Shown here: positions 10,902 through 21,957 of the stretch, one piece after another
Layout of the letters: each line of letters opens with the position of its first letter
How positions within the stretch are numbered: the first letter of the stretch is position 1
Assembly (NCBI GenBank): GCA_030272585.1
Contig: BSYQ01000001.1
Span: 4,526,001-4,590,000, forward strand
Length of the DNA: 64,000 nucleotides
Direction of reading: 5' to 3'
Source of the DNA: Bryopsis sp. KO-2023
Taxonomy: Eukaryota; Chlorophyta; Ulvophyceae; Bryopsidales; Bryopsidaceae
Program-made: the position numbers and the translations under genes
The notes under the pieces: generated by a model
What the model was told of the DNA's origin: nothing
Database searches by the model: none
Seen by the model: only the letters and a program-made list of their open reading frames with translations

Positions 10902-13900
10902 TCAACGCGAAGATTTCATGTGTTTCCCATCTGACCCAGCATAGATCGGTTGCATGTTCGGATGGTGGAATTTGCATGCACCTCCAAATTTGCATTGGTG
11001 AGTGTTTTTGTAGAACTCGCATATCGGTAACCCAGGTCGCATGGGCAATCCATCTTCGTTCAGTCGAATCATGTACTCCGGCGGATGATCGAATCTGCAC
11101 TTGTCATGATACTTGCAGAACCCGGTCTTCATAAAGAAATCGCATGTCTGCATTCCTGGCCTCCGTGGAAAGTTGAGCACCGTGTGCATCTTGTTGGAAT
11201 CAGCCTCGGCCCATCCCACGATGGGCATGTCCTCCCGCTCGTACTGCTTGATTCCTTCGCTCAGTTTCACCGGACTCTGCAAATCTTTGTAAGGATCGTC
11301 CCTGTCATGCTCAGATGCATTGCTGGGCGAACTCCTCCGGCCACTGGATGACAGCATCGCATCGAATCCTCGGGGATGCTGCTCATGGTGTCCCACCCTT
11401 GGGCTGGCACCAATGGATTTCGACATGGGGCTACCTCGCGATCCATTTGTTTCAGCTGACGTCGAAGACGGCGAACTGAAAAAGCCATCGGGAACCTGAG
11501 TTCCGTTCCAAAATCTGGCCTGGTGTGTAGCTTCTGCGTTTTCTGACCAACCCCTGCGCACCGGGGCGGACATTTGCCTTGATGGCTGTGTTCTCGCTGA
11601 TTTTGGATTCGAAGTGTTTTCTCGAATGATGTCAAACACACTGTCCCAGGCGGTACCCGTGCTGCCCCCGGATGGAATCCCCCTGGCCGCAGAATTGGGG
11701 TGTCCTCCGCGAGGGGGCGGACCTTGCATCGACGTCCTGACGCGAAGGTGAGACCGCCATCCATTCGTGTTTCTGAAATCGGCAGAAACGTTTTTGTTTC
11801 CACTCTTGGTTGGCTGCACGGGAGATCCAGCCTGTGGCGGACTGTTGCTGGTGTTATTGCTGGTTCCATTGCTGGTGCCGTTACTGTTGAGGTCGCCCTC
11901 TGAATCGGTGGTGGGGGCTCGCTCCCAGCTGGATGATGATTTTTCTGTGGGGGCAGCCGGTTTCTCTTCTTCGATGACTGGCATCGATGAAGGGGAGGGG
12001 GTTCGCTCCACAGGATCGGTTGCTCGCCATTGCGAGGTTTCGTCGAAGTATTTATCCAGGGGGACATCGTTCGAGAGATGCTCCGCGGCGAACAGGAACG
12101 CAGTCACCAACAAGTTGGGGAATCTCGAAGTGAAGTAGCTGCAATCAATCAACCCAAACAAACGGGATTCGTGTCAGGCTCCCTTGTCGAAATTTCAATC
12201 CAGACAAAATACATAAATAACACCAGACAAGGAACCCTCAATCCTGAACAGCATCTGAAATAGTGTCGGGCTGGCACATGTTGAAAGCATTTGGGTGGAA
12301 CAGCGTTTTCACCATCAGGACAACCTACTTGAGAAACCCTTCTGGCATTGGATCCAGGAGATCTTTCAATTCGCTCGGCATTTCACGGAAGTGATTGTGT
12401 TTGTTACGAATCACGCGAAGCAAGTCTCGCAGACTTGTGAAGTTGTACTTTCGATACTGCCCGAGGTTGGACACCAACAACGGATCCAGCCTAGCACCCC
12501 AGTTGCCCCCGGTAGCTTGGGCTGCACATTTCTCGAAAGCCCACAGCAGACGCATGTCGTCTTGGCGATCCTCATTCTCAACCCTGCCGAAATTCAACAG
12601 AAATTCGAGGCGGAAATCGAGCAAACATGCATAATGCAACATTCTAACAAGCAAGTTTCCCCCCCACATCCCAAAATACATGAAAAAACTATTTTACCTG
12701 TCACTGAGATCGACCAAGAACTGAAGTTTCTTCCGTGGGCTCCACCAAAACACATGGGACAAGACTGACTGGATCACCGGGCGTTTCCTGGGATCTCCTT
12801 GCAGCATTTCTTTGATCACATGGAAAGCCTCCGGAATACCCTTGATGGGTTGAATCAGAACGTTGGCCTTCAAAATGTTGACATCCCTTTCGTAGCTGCT
12901 GTCTCCGAAAGGATGCCTGCCACCGGTCAAGCAGTAGTACAACACGCACCCCAAGGAGAATATATCCATCGCTTTGGTCTGTCTGGCTGCACCCCCATCG
13001 CGAATGATAAGTTGCTCGGGTGCTTGCCAGCCAGAGCTCCCACCTGATCGAAACAAATTGAAAGCAAAAGAATGTGAGGAGGACAGAGGGCACAAAGCAA
13101 CTGCGTTTTTAAAATACAAAGACAGAGCGCCAAAGCAGAAAGAACACTGACAAATGCTGACCTGATCCAATGCTGTAGAAGGAGCTCTGGTCGGGCACCA
13201 GCCTCCTGCCTAACCCCATGTCTGACAATTTGGCTCTGCCATTTTCGGTGATCAATACATTGTGGGGCTTGATATCCCGATGGACCACCCCCCTTTCGTG
13301 GAGCGCAGCTAGCCCGTTTGCTATATCTTGAATGATATCTGCGCATTGCGGGGTGGGGCGCCCATTGGCATCCACCAGCCAGCCTCGACCCTCTGGAAAA
13401 ACAGCATAAAAACACACAAAATAAATAAATTAAGTCCCATTCATGATACAAAGCCTTAGCCCTGTTAGCAGGCTGGGTGGGTGTATTACCTGCGCTGGCT
13501 ACGAGAGCAGCAAGGCTGGCCTGGCATCGCTCCAGGGCCAGGTACACAAATTCACAATCTTCCTCCATTGCAAACAGACGAACCAAATTGGGGTGCTCGT
13601 CAGAAAGGATCAAGATGTCCTTTTCGTTTGCTGCCAGGTCATAGAACTGCTTGAGCATCCGTTTCACTGCGACCGGCCGTCCATGAAACACCCCCTCAAA
13701 TACAACAGTTCCTGTTCCAAACAAACCAAAAATTTACTCGCTCAGTTCTTGTTTTCGCCAATGGCACAGCAGCGGGAGGGGGGAGTGCGGTCAACCTGTG
13801 TGAGACATACCTGCAGTTCCATAACCTAAAATATCTGGCCCAACGCACAGTTGCCCGACTTGGGTAACTCCATTTGGTTTGAAACTCTTGGAGCTGTAAC

Positions 13901-16900
13901 TGCTAGCTATGGATCCAGTGCTGGGTTCATTGCTTATTAGAGTGGTGCTGGGAGGCACGGCATTAATGGACGTAGCCACCGAAGCCGTCGGTGAAGTGGG
14001 GAAAACTGCAGGCCAAAAATAGCGGTGACTCACCCACTTTATGTTCTTGGGCACACATTCCAGTAGAGATCGTTTTCTTTAAAAAAAACTGGTGATATCG
14101 TCGCAAAACGAAATGATGCAGTGTTATCTCTTTTGTGGAGGGATCGGCACTTACCTGATTTCTTCTTCACGTCTAATTGTGGCTTGGCCGGCTCGGCCTG
14201 ACTACTCTCAACAGCTGCGTTTTTCTGTTGATTTTTGTCGCGAAGTCTTTGAAACACAAGTCCTCCCAGCACCAGGCAAACAATCGCAACAAAATAGGAG
14301 CCACCCCGTCGCAGTCTTGTCATCATCCCCTGGTTCACATGCAAATCCTGATGTTTCATTCCCCATTCCTGGAAAACGCAAAAAGAAGTTGGAAGGCAAA
14401 AAAAAACACTTTTTACACGATGGATCAGCAATGCAAAATTCACATTCCATCAGGAAGAGTGCGAATTTCAGCCTTACACACAAATATTCCATTCCAACAT
14501 TCCTTTCTCACCTGGGGTTTCGGAGCGGCGGCTGGTGGCAGCCAATGCACCTCATCCTTTTTGGTCTCCAAATCTTGGACACCCAACAGACAGGTGAGGG
14601 CATCCACTTCGTCGCCCTCCACATCTTCCACCATCAACATCTGCCCGCCGCCAGGGGGTGACAAATCGTCGTCCGAGCCGATTTCCTCCATCAAATTCTT
14701 TGGGGCTGGAAGGGCATACAAGCTCCCATCCATCGACCCCACGATCACTTGCGACGAAAGCTGGGGGTCGTTGCCAAACACTCTTTTCCCCCAATCCAAG
14801 CCGCTACCTTTCGATTCAGCCGGCGGTGTGGAAGCCCCCCACAGTGCAAGAGGTGTTTGTCCTGAACCACTAGAAATGATCAAGTCATGCCACCGGAACA
14901 GTTTTCAATGGCAACTTCGGGTAAAGCCTTGTTTTTTTATTGCACTGTGTAGTGAGTGATGAGATGTGGGTTTTTTAAGGCACCTGCACTGTCGGGCGAG
15001 TAAACCACGACTGGTGGGGAGCCGAAGCTGACGCTCCATTTCGCCCAGCCTGACACCAAATCCTTGGAATGCAATGAGTTGTCTGTGCCGATCTGATATC
15101 GCGAAGAATCTAGAAAGACAGTAGCAAACACACACTCATCACAACACCGCTCGAAGAAAATGGCTACAAGCATCCAGAACCCTGTGACGCTCAATTTGCA
15201 CTTCATTCCCTGGCACTCCGTTTGCAGTAGTAATGTCAAGGTCAAGGGGGGTGCTCACCGATCACAGACTCGGCATTCGTGGGTGTCGTTTTCCCTTCCA
15301 AGAAACCTGCCAGACTGACACCGGTGCTCAAAGCTTTCACATCGAGGTGCTGAATATGCGAATATGAGACATTCCACCTGAGTTGACCGCTGGCTTGGTC
15401 CACGGACCGAACCATATAATTCCGTCTTCCCATCAACAGCAACTCTTTATCCTCGGCTGAGCTACCTATCCAAAAAAAAACCCACAGACATTTTTATCAA
15501 ATCTGGAATGCCACCCAACACGAAATAACAAGGGGAAGAAGTGAACTATCGACACCAAGGATTAATTACTGGCAGGGATTAGGGGGTGCATTTACCGTCG
15601 AGGGGCCCGCCCATGTTTGGCAAGCCAGAATGGCTGTCGCTGGAAAACGCCCGAACGAGCTCCCCTGTTTTAATATCTAAATAAAACAATGTTGCTGTCT
15701 GGCTGCCAATGATCACGGACCCATCCATCGTCAGCGATGGAGAGGTTTCGACCAATTCAGGAATCGTGACAGACATTCGCTGCAAAAGGAAAAAAACACA
15801 CAAATATATTCAAAATCTGCAAAAATCATGCATTCGTGCTTTGATGCTGTCCGGGTCTGAGAACCCCCCCAAAAAAATTATTTCGCAAGGGAAAAACTCC
15901 AGAGAAGAAGCTGCAACAGTGAAGGTCAACTCACCTCGATTTTCAACCCTTCCCTGTTTCTGATGAGATACAGAGAGCCATCAGCACCAGGGAAAACTTG
16001 ATGAGGGGGAAATTCGGGGTCTTCGCTAGTTCGAGACGACACCAGGGGTGCTCCGGAGTCGAAGGACCACAAAATGTGGCCTGTGTCAGAGTCGAGGGCC
16101 GAAACAGTTCCATCGAGTTTGCCAACGAGCAAAATGTCGCTCGAAGTCGAACGGGTGGACAGAAGCTGGCGCCTGCACAAACCACATCACTTTATGTCAG
16201 ACTCGCAGCAGAATGCTGCATTTGCATTCCAGGATTGACAAGACATTCGCTTCCCCAGCATCAGGGGGCATCACAGATACATCTCAACATGTGGCAGAAC
16301 CACTCGGTTGATATGCGGACATGCTGTCATATTCTCCCCCCACACACACAAAGGAGCAGGATTTGTCCGGGCCACAGAAAGAGAAATGCTGCTCCTTTTT
16401 TTGGGGGGAAATATGCCAGGACGAAATAGCAGCATCGTCGTCCACATTGGCATTTTTCTCATGCCGAACCAGTCGTCAATCACATCAAACTTTGAACAGG
16501 ACGCGCACTATTTCCAACCGCGACCGCGCAACACGAAAGGCGAGTCTTGGAAGAGCTAAACCAGCGCGAAACAAATCCCGCTGCAGCAAAGGGGTCGGTT
16601 GGCTGGCAGAGGAGTCAACGCGACCACAGATAACGCGCTTGAGCGCGTTTGTCACGCCCGCTTATGAGGTGAGGAGGACGACGACCGCGACGTGAAGCCA
16701 TCACCCCGAAACTCGACCACGGATGGTTCTTGGATTCAAGGACGAGCTCGGGAAACTCCGAAAAACGGAGCGAAACACCAGCAGTCAGGGTCAAACTGGG
16801 GAATGCGACAACCGACGAGGCTCTCCTACCTGGCCAGCTGATTGAAGCTGAACGTTAAGGGTCGACGAAACCGAACACATGCCCACGCAGGTTTGCTCAC

Positions 16901-17100
16901 CTATTGCTGGCTGGTGAGGGACTGCTCGTCCTGGGCACGATAGCTTTTTCGTTGCCAGTCGCAATTGCGCCTTCCAAAGCGCTCGAGTCGACGAGTCCCG
17001 ACACGAACCTCCCGCCGAACAAGAAAGGAAAGATTTGACCCACGGTGCACATCCATAACAGCCATAGGCCCCAAGCGCCTATCGTTCCCAACCTACGCAT
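10902..17100 (-). CDS. IRE1: IRE1-like ER stress sensor: luminal domain, kinase, KEN RNase, and C-terminal CCCH zinc fingers
   Basis: Thirteen exons, all in phase: 16901-17100, 15935-16172, 15596-15779, 15259-15465, 14984-15109, 14512-14861, 14155-14368, 13811-14005, 13490-13711, 13162-13392, 12698-13043, 12329-12583, 10902-12138, giving 1334 residues. The first exon encodes a signal peptide (LGTIGAWGLWLLWMCTVG). The luminal part shows beta-propeller-like repeats (DGTVSALDSDTGHILWSF, DGSVIIGSQTATLFYLDIKTG). A membrane helix (GGSYFVAIVCLVLGGLVF, about residues 457-475) leads to a kinase with VAVKR, HRDIKPHNVLI and SDMGLGRRL. The KEN RNase domain keeps the catalytic-type residues in KYRKYNFTSLRDLLRVIRNK followed by HNH. 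It then runs without a break into YFTSRFPNLL and a low-complexity tail of about 370 residues ending in two CX8CX5CX3H zinc fingers. IRE1 splices or degrades mRNA on ER stress; the fingers may bind the RNA substrate (inference). I recall a zinc-finger tail being described for chlorophyte IRE1, but cannot verify this here. Confidence 0.93.
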
Positions 17101-18095
17101 AGCTTTTCTTTTTCCTGTTCGTTTTCACGTTTTCTTTTTTTTTCGTTTGGTTTTTTTGAAATTGGGGGGAAATCCCCCTTGGACCCCAGGCAAGGCAAAA
17201 CCGGAAAATAACACAAGACGTGGGGGAAGAAAAAAAACGGAAAATACACTAGGGTCCGCCGTGGTGAGCTACCAAAAAGGTCGAATCAGTGGAGCCAACG
17301 AAAACAAATATAACCACTTAGTTCATGAGAAGGGCAAAACAGCACCCATTCAACGATTTTTTTTTACAAACACCGGAGCAAGGGGTTTTTAAAACTTGCG
17401 TGCTGGAGCCCGACTATCGACATGAAGTTCGGAACTGGATCAAGGCGGTTGCTGGGGCGAGTCGGGCTCAGCCACAGGGACCGACATCGGGGCTGGCGTT
17501 GACAAATCGTTTTGGTGGAATGTGCACCCCAGCTGGTGCATCCTTGGAGGGCTCACATTTTTCGAATTCCCTCTACCACCACATTTTTCAGCGTGCAAAA
17601 CCCACAAGCGTTTTCTGGGAGGACTCCAAACACGTCCTGAATTTCAATGCGCTGTCAGCTACTCCTGCTTTCTTCACCCTTTCCACAGACCCAATCATGC
17701 TTAAATGGAATAATAACCTGCTGCTGTGGAAAATGAGAAAGGACCAACTCTGGCACCATGTCCAATGGTGTTCCCTTGATCGATACGACCATCTGGTTTC
17801 TTGGGCTTCCAGCAGGATGTTCTGAGGTTTCATATCTCTTTGACCTCAAAAGCCTCACAGTGCACTTGCAACACTTGCTGCCACACAAGAGAATGGGGCT
17901 CCGATCTGTTGTAAACATAGCATATCTTTTGCACAGTATTACTCACATAACTGGGACTGCCCACCGCTTTCCAAAACACCTTTTCCCCACCCTCCCCCAT
18001 CCCAAGCACGGAAACACACACGAGATGCCCCCCCCCCCCCGGGTCCTCGTCGCTAACTAAAGACTACCCCACCCCGAAACCAAATCAAACGTTGA
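17101..18095. other. IRE1 promoter and AP-4 mu 3' flank
   Basis: About one kilobase between two minus-strand genes. It should contain the IRE1 promoter and 5' untranslated region on its left and the 3' untranslated region of AP-4 mu on its right. I see no further gene, RNA or repeat beyond short homopolymers. Confidence 0.5.
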
Positions 18096-20923
18096 CTATG
18101 TTCTGAAAATATACGAGGTGGAGCTCGTAACGTAACGAACCCATCTGGAAGGGTTGTAATTCCAGTCTTTTCTCATGATGTGCAAGTACTGGAGCTGCAT
18201 TCTGGAGGCGCTGTAGTTCGGTGCGGTGAATTTCACATTCACAGGACCCACATCTCGACGGAACATGGTGCCATAGGGCTGCAAACCAGAAAAAAAAACC
18301 GTATCAAAAATATGCATCAACCTCATTACTGAGAAAACTTGATGTCCTGACTTTCAAACTTTACATAAAATTTCTTTGGATTTGAAAGAAGATTATCCCG
18401 GTTCTCAAATGGGCTGACTCAGCTCACCTTGTCTAAGGTCGCCCTCACAGCCAGCAACGCTTCTTCCCCTCCCTTCATGGATTTGAATTTCCAAACCAAG
18501 GTGCGCGTCTTTTCTTTCCAGTCCCATATCTGCTGGCCTTTGGCGAAAGAGCCGTCACAGCTGACCCTTTGCACAGATTTCGGCATGGGCACCTCGACTT
18601 CCAGAGCACTCGCACCCTTGTCCCTGGGGAGCTCGCATCGGACTTTGAGCGTGAGGTAAGCCTGTCGATATCAATAAATTCAGCCAGTGAGCCTTTTGTT
18701 TTTCGGAAGAAAAGTCAGCCAGCTTGATCATTTTGCAACTAGTTATGAACACGCTGGCTTTATCTTCGAAGGATTTCTGGAGCCAGCAAGTGCTTACTAC
18801 TGTTTTGGCAGACGTACTTTCATGGAAGAGGCTTGATCCTCGTCCACTGATGTGTACACTCGGAAAGGCGGCGGGAAAGACGAACCCACTCTGTAGTTCA
18901 TCAATGCAAATTCACCTGAAAGAAAACAAAAACAAAAATCGTCGTTGACAAAACAAACACACATAAGAAAAACACCGTAAGGAGAATCTCAATGGGCACA
19001 CATTTTCTTCCTCAGGTATGCACACTTTGTGCTGTCTTTTGGGTTGTTTTTTAAACGCAGGTGCACTGCTGTTTGGATTTTGCAATCCTCATTCATTCTT
19101 GTAGTGACATGGGGCATCTTACCATCGGGAGGAACGAGAGTGATGCTTCTGTCGATGTCAAACATTTCCATCTGTGCACATTCGTGATAGCTGACATCAT
19201 CCAATATCACCGCATCATTGAGTCCTGATCAGGAAAAAAAACCCACTAAAATAAGAAAGACAACAACATTGAAGCATGGTTAGAAATCAAATGTGCAAAA
19301 TTAAGATGCATGGCATTCACATGCCAACTGAGATGATCACAGCTTGGAGGATCCGTGTCATGCACAGACTGTCAACCAGCCAATCCCGATGACTGACATC
19401 CAAAACAAACATTCACAGGCTGACCCAGTTATCTATTGATGGCGGAAAGGATTATCCGAATGAAAAATGCACGGACAAACTGTATATCGCAGTTGAGCAT
19501 TGCAATTCCGGGAGGAGGGAAACGAGGGGTTGTGAGACTGGAACAGACTAACCTCCACTGTTTTGTCGTCCAACCACCAAATTATCTCGAAGCTTGATTT
19601 TCACAGCAGGATTCCCTGACAAATAGCTCCGGACCTGTTGTGGTGGTTTGCACAGAGCCCAACTCAAAACTCTCCAAAAAGATACACATGCACCACCACC
19701 TGTGCTTATGAAACGTACGCATAACTTGGCACATAACTGGGGCAGTAATCAGAATTACTGACAAACATTAATGGAAAGTTGATAATTCCAGCTCCCAACC
19801 TGGATCGATCCATCGATTTGAGAAGATTGCATGTATCCTGATGCATTGAAAACGCATGTCACTCTTTCCACAACATCCACAAAAATCTCATCCTTCCGCT
19901 TGCCATCCGTTCTTGACGTGTCCAACACCGACTTGAAAACTCCCGTCGGTCCTTTTTGCATTCCGAATGTCACCGAGCCCTTGCCCAAGTTCTGCATTCA
20001 AACCAGAGGCTGAGAAACCTTAACAGAGAACATGGACATCGGATAAGATTTCCATCAGTGTGAGATGTATATATATATATATATATTTTTTAGTTTTTTT
20101 TATTTTTTATTTTTTGTCCTCAAAAAGCTTTTTTCCTCAATTCTGCTCACCGGGGTAGGTTTGATTGCAACTGGTTGGCTCAGAACGAAAGACTTCAGGG
20201 CATCCGTCGCGGTGGTTTGAGGGAAGCCATAGTCCAGGATTTCGTCCAGCAACTCATAGATCAATATGAAGTTTTTCCGGATCGCATCTTCGCTGATCAC
20301 GCCACAGTAGTCCTGCACATGCAACCCCAAAATATTATTGCTTTCGGGAAACACTCGTAACGATTGATCTGAGTTTGTGTGCATGCGATTTCTATGACAA
20401 ATGATGGCTTAGCACTGACAGATCAAGAAAGAGAGGGGCCATGCCTTGATGAGAGTTGCAGTCCTTTTCAACAACTCCAACACGAGTGCTGGGGATATGT
20501 TCTCCTTGGTGGTGGCGACCAGTATAACGCCAGCTTCCTATCTGACGAAAAAATTACTTTCGAATCAGTCCAAATCCTTCATCAATACCTTCCCTCCGAT
20601 GAGGGTTGAAACGAAACAATCGCAGCAAAAAAAACACGCAGAAACGCTGCTCATTCACACTATGATTTCTTATTTTTGGTTTTTTTTGTTAGTTTTTTTT
20701 TCTCCAGGGGGGAGCATCACAGGTTGAAAGAGATACGCAGATTTGCTTGTTTGTATCGGTTCAGTTTTCTCAAAGGGTGCTGGTCTTCAATGGCCAACAT
20801 CCTTGCCAAATGATCCCATATCATTTAAATTCCAGGGGGGCGATTCATGTGAATCTATCTACAACAAATTATATTTTTATTTTCGAGTCCAGGCAATGTG
20901 CATGATATCGACTGGACCATGCC

Positions 20924-20958
<35 letters not shown>

Positions 20959-21357
20959 CTCCCTCCCTCTCGTCCTTTCCGGTATTCTACGAACCTTCGA
21001 ATGAATGTACGAGACTCCGTCCACGATAAATATTGGGGGCGCTTCGTCGTTTTCCTTCCAAAAGCGCAACTTTCGATAAAAGATGTCGGAACTTCCCTGC
21101 GTCGATGGACAAGGGGTTGGAACGAGGGCAAAAAACATCAACAAAAGGAGAGGATACCGCTTTCAGCGTTAATAGTATCTTGAAGAGAGACTTTTCGAAA
21201 GTTTCGGGAACGGATCTCAGATCGTGCTGTAGCTTTTCCGACGCTTTAAGATCCGAAGTTCAAGGGGAGGGTGAATAACCTGTGGTATGTTGCCCAGGTA
21301 GTCTCTACGAATAATAACGTCGCCTCGGGGCGACAGGATAAAGAACTGGGACAACAT
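18096..21357 (-). CDS. AP4M1: AP-4 adaptor complex mu subunit
   Basis: Ten exons in continuous phase: 21280-21357, 20995-21096, 20445-20537, 20151-20312, 19800-19991, 19553-19634, 19123-19224, 18818-18915, 18428-18661, 18096-18278, giving 441 residues, the usual mu-chain length. The N-terminal longin-like domain begins [20 protein letters not shown] and continues [38 protein letters not shown] and [16 protein letters not shown]. The mu-homology domain shows [45 protein letters not shown] and the C-terminal [22 protein letters not shown]-4 sorts cargo at the trans-Golgi network, without clathrin. It is called AP-4 rather than AP-1/2/3 from the N-terminal wording and the WVRYVT ending; this is a family-similarity judgement. 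Intron 3 uses a GC donor (20443-20444), the only way to keep IK joined to DYCGV. Confidence 0.9.
20927..20955. repeat. 29-base poly-C tract
   Basis: An uninterrupted run of 29 C lies inside the second-to-third exon intron of AP-4 mu and is followed by a CCCT-type repeat. On the transcribed strand it is poly-G and sits close behind the donor of exon 2. Its exact length is likely to be uncertain in sequencing. Confidence 0.9.
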
Positions 21358-21957
21358 AGCACAAACACCAAGAACCCATTCACACCACCAGCAACTGAAG
21401 TTTTGCTTATGTACAGACAAAGACGCCGTACATCCCTGTCATGTCATCGATTCCGTTTTGGAGGAAACTTCTTGCTTCCATGAAGTTTATTAATCACTGG
21501 TGTTTTTTTGGTGTTGCTTGCATGCATGTTAGGGGAGACAGCTTCCCTCATCAGCCATGTGCATTGTATTTTGCTGGAAGGGACATTTTTCAGTGATCGT
21601 TAGGCACCCATTGTGCAGTAGAGCTGTGTCTCTGATCCGCAATCAATTTTGAGCAGGTGCTGCTCAGAAAAGGAGGGTGTGCAGCCTGCTGACTGATCCC
21701 TGATCCAAATGCACTCCACCAGGGATGTTGCATTACGAAATCACACGCGTTCAACGAATTTACAAGGGCTCTCAATTCGACAGCCACAGCAAAGGAGAGA
21801 AGAATTCCCATTACAGAAAATAACTCTAGCCAGATAACCTCCCCCCGCTTTCTTTTTTTTCTATGACAGCTCTTCTCGGAGCTATCCCCTCGTTACACTG
21901 CTGTATATGTGTGTGTGCGACACCGACAATTCCAAAAAATAAAATAAAAATCCCACA
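21358..21957. other. Spacer between AP-4 mu and mTERF
   Basis: Six hundred bases lie between the start of AP-4 mu and the stop of mTERF, both on the minus strand. It should contain the AP-4 mu promoter and the mTERF 3' untranslated region. No other feature was recognised; the small open frames here lack any family signal. Confidence 0.5.

Noticed and set aside
20869-21144. Minus frame with a long Gly run
   Set aside because: The Gly run is only the poly-C tract read through; the true coding part is the AP-4 mu exon 20995-21096.
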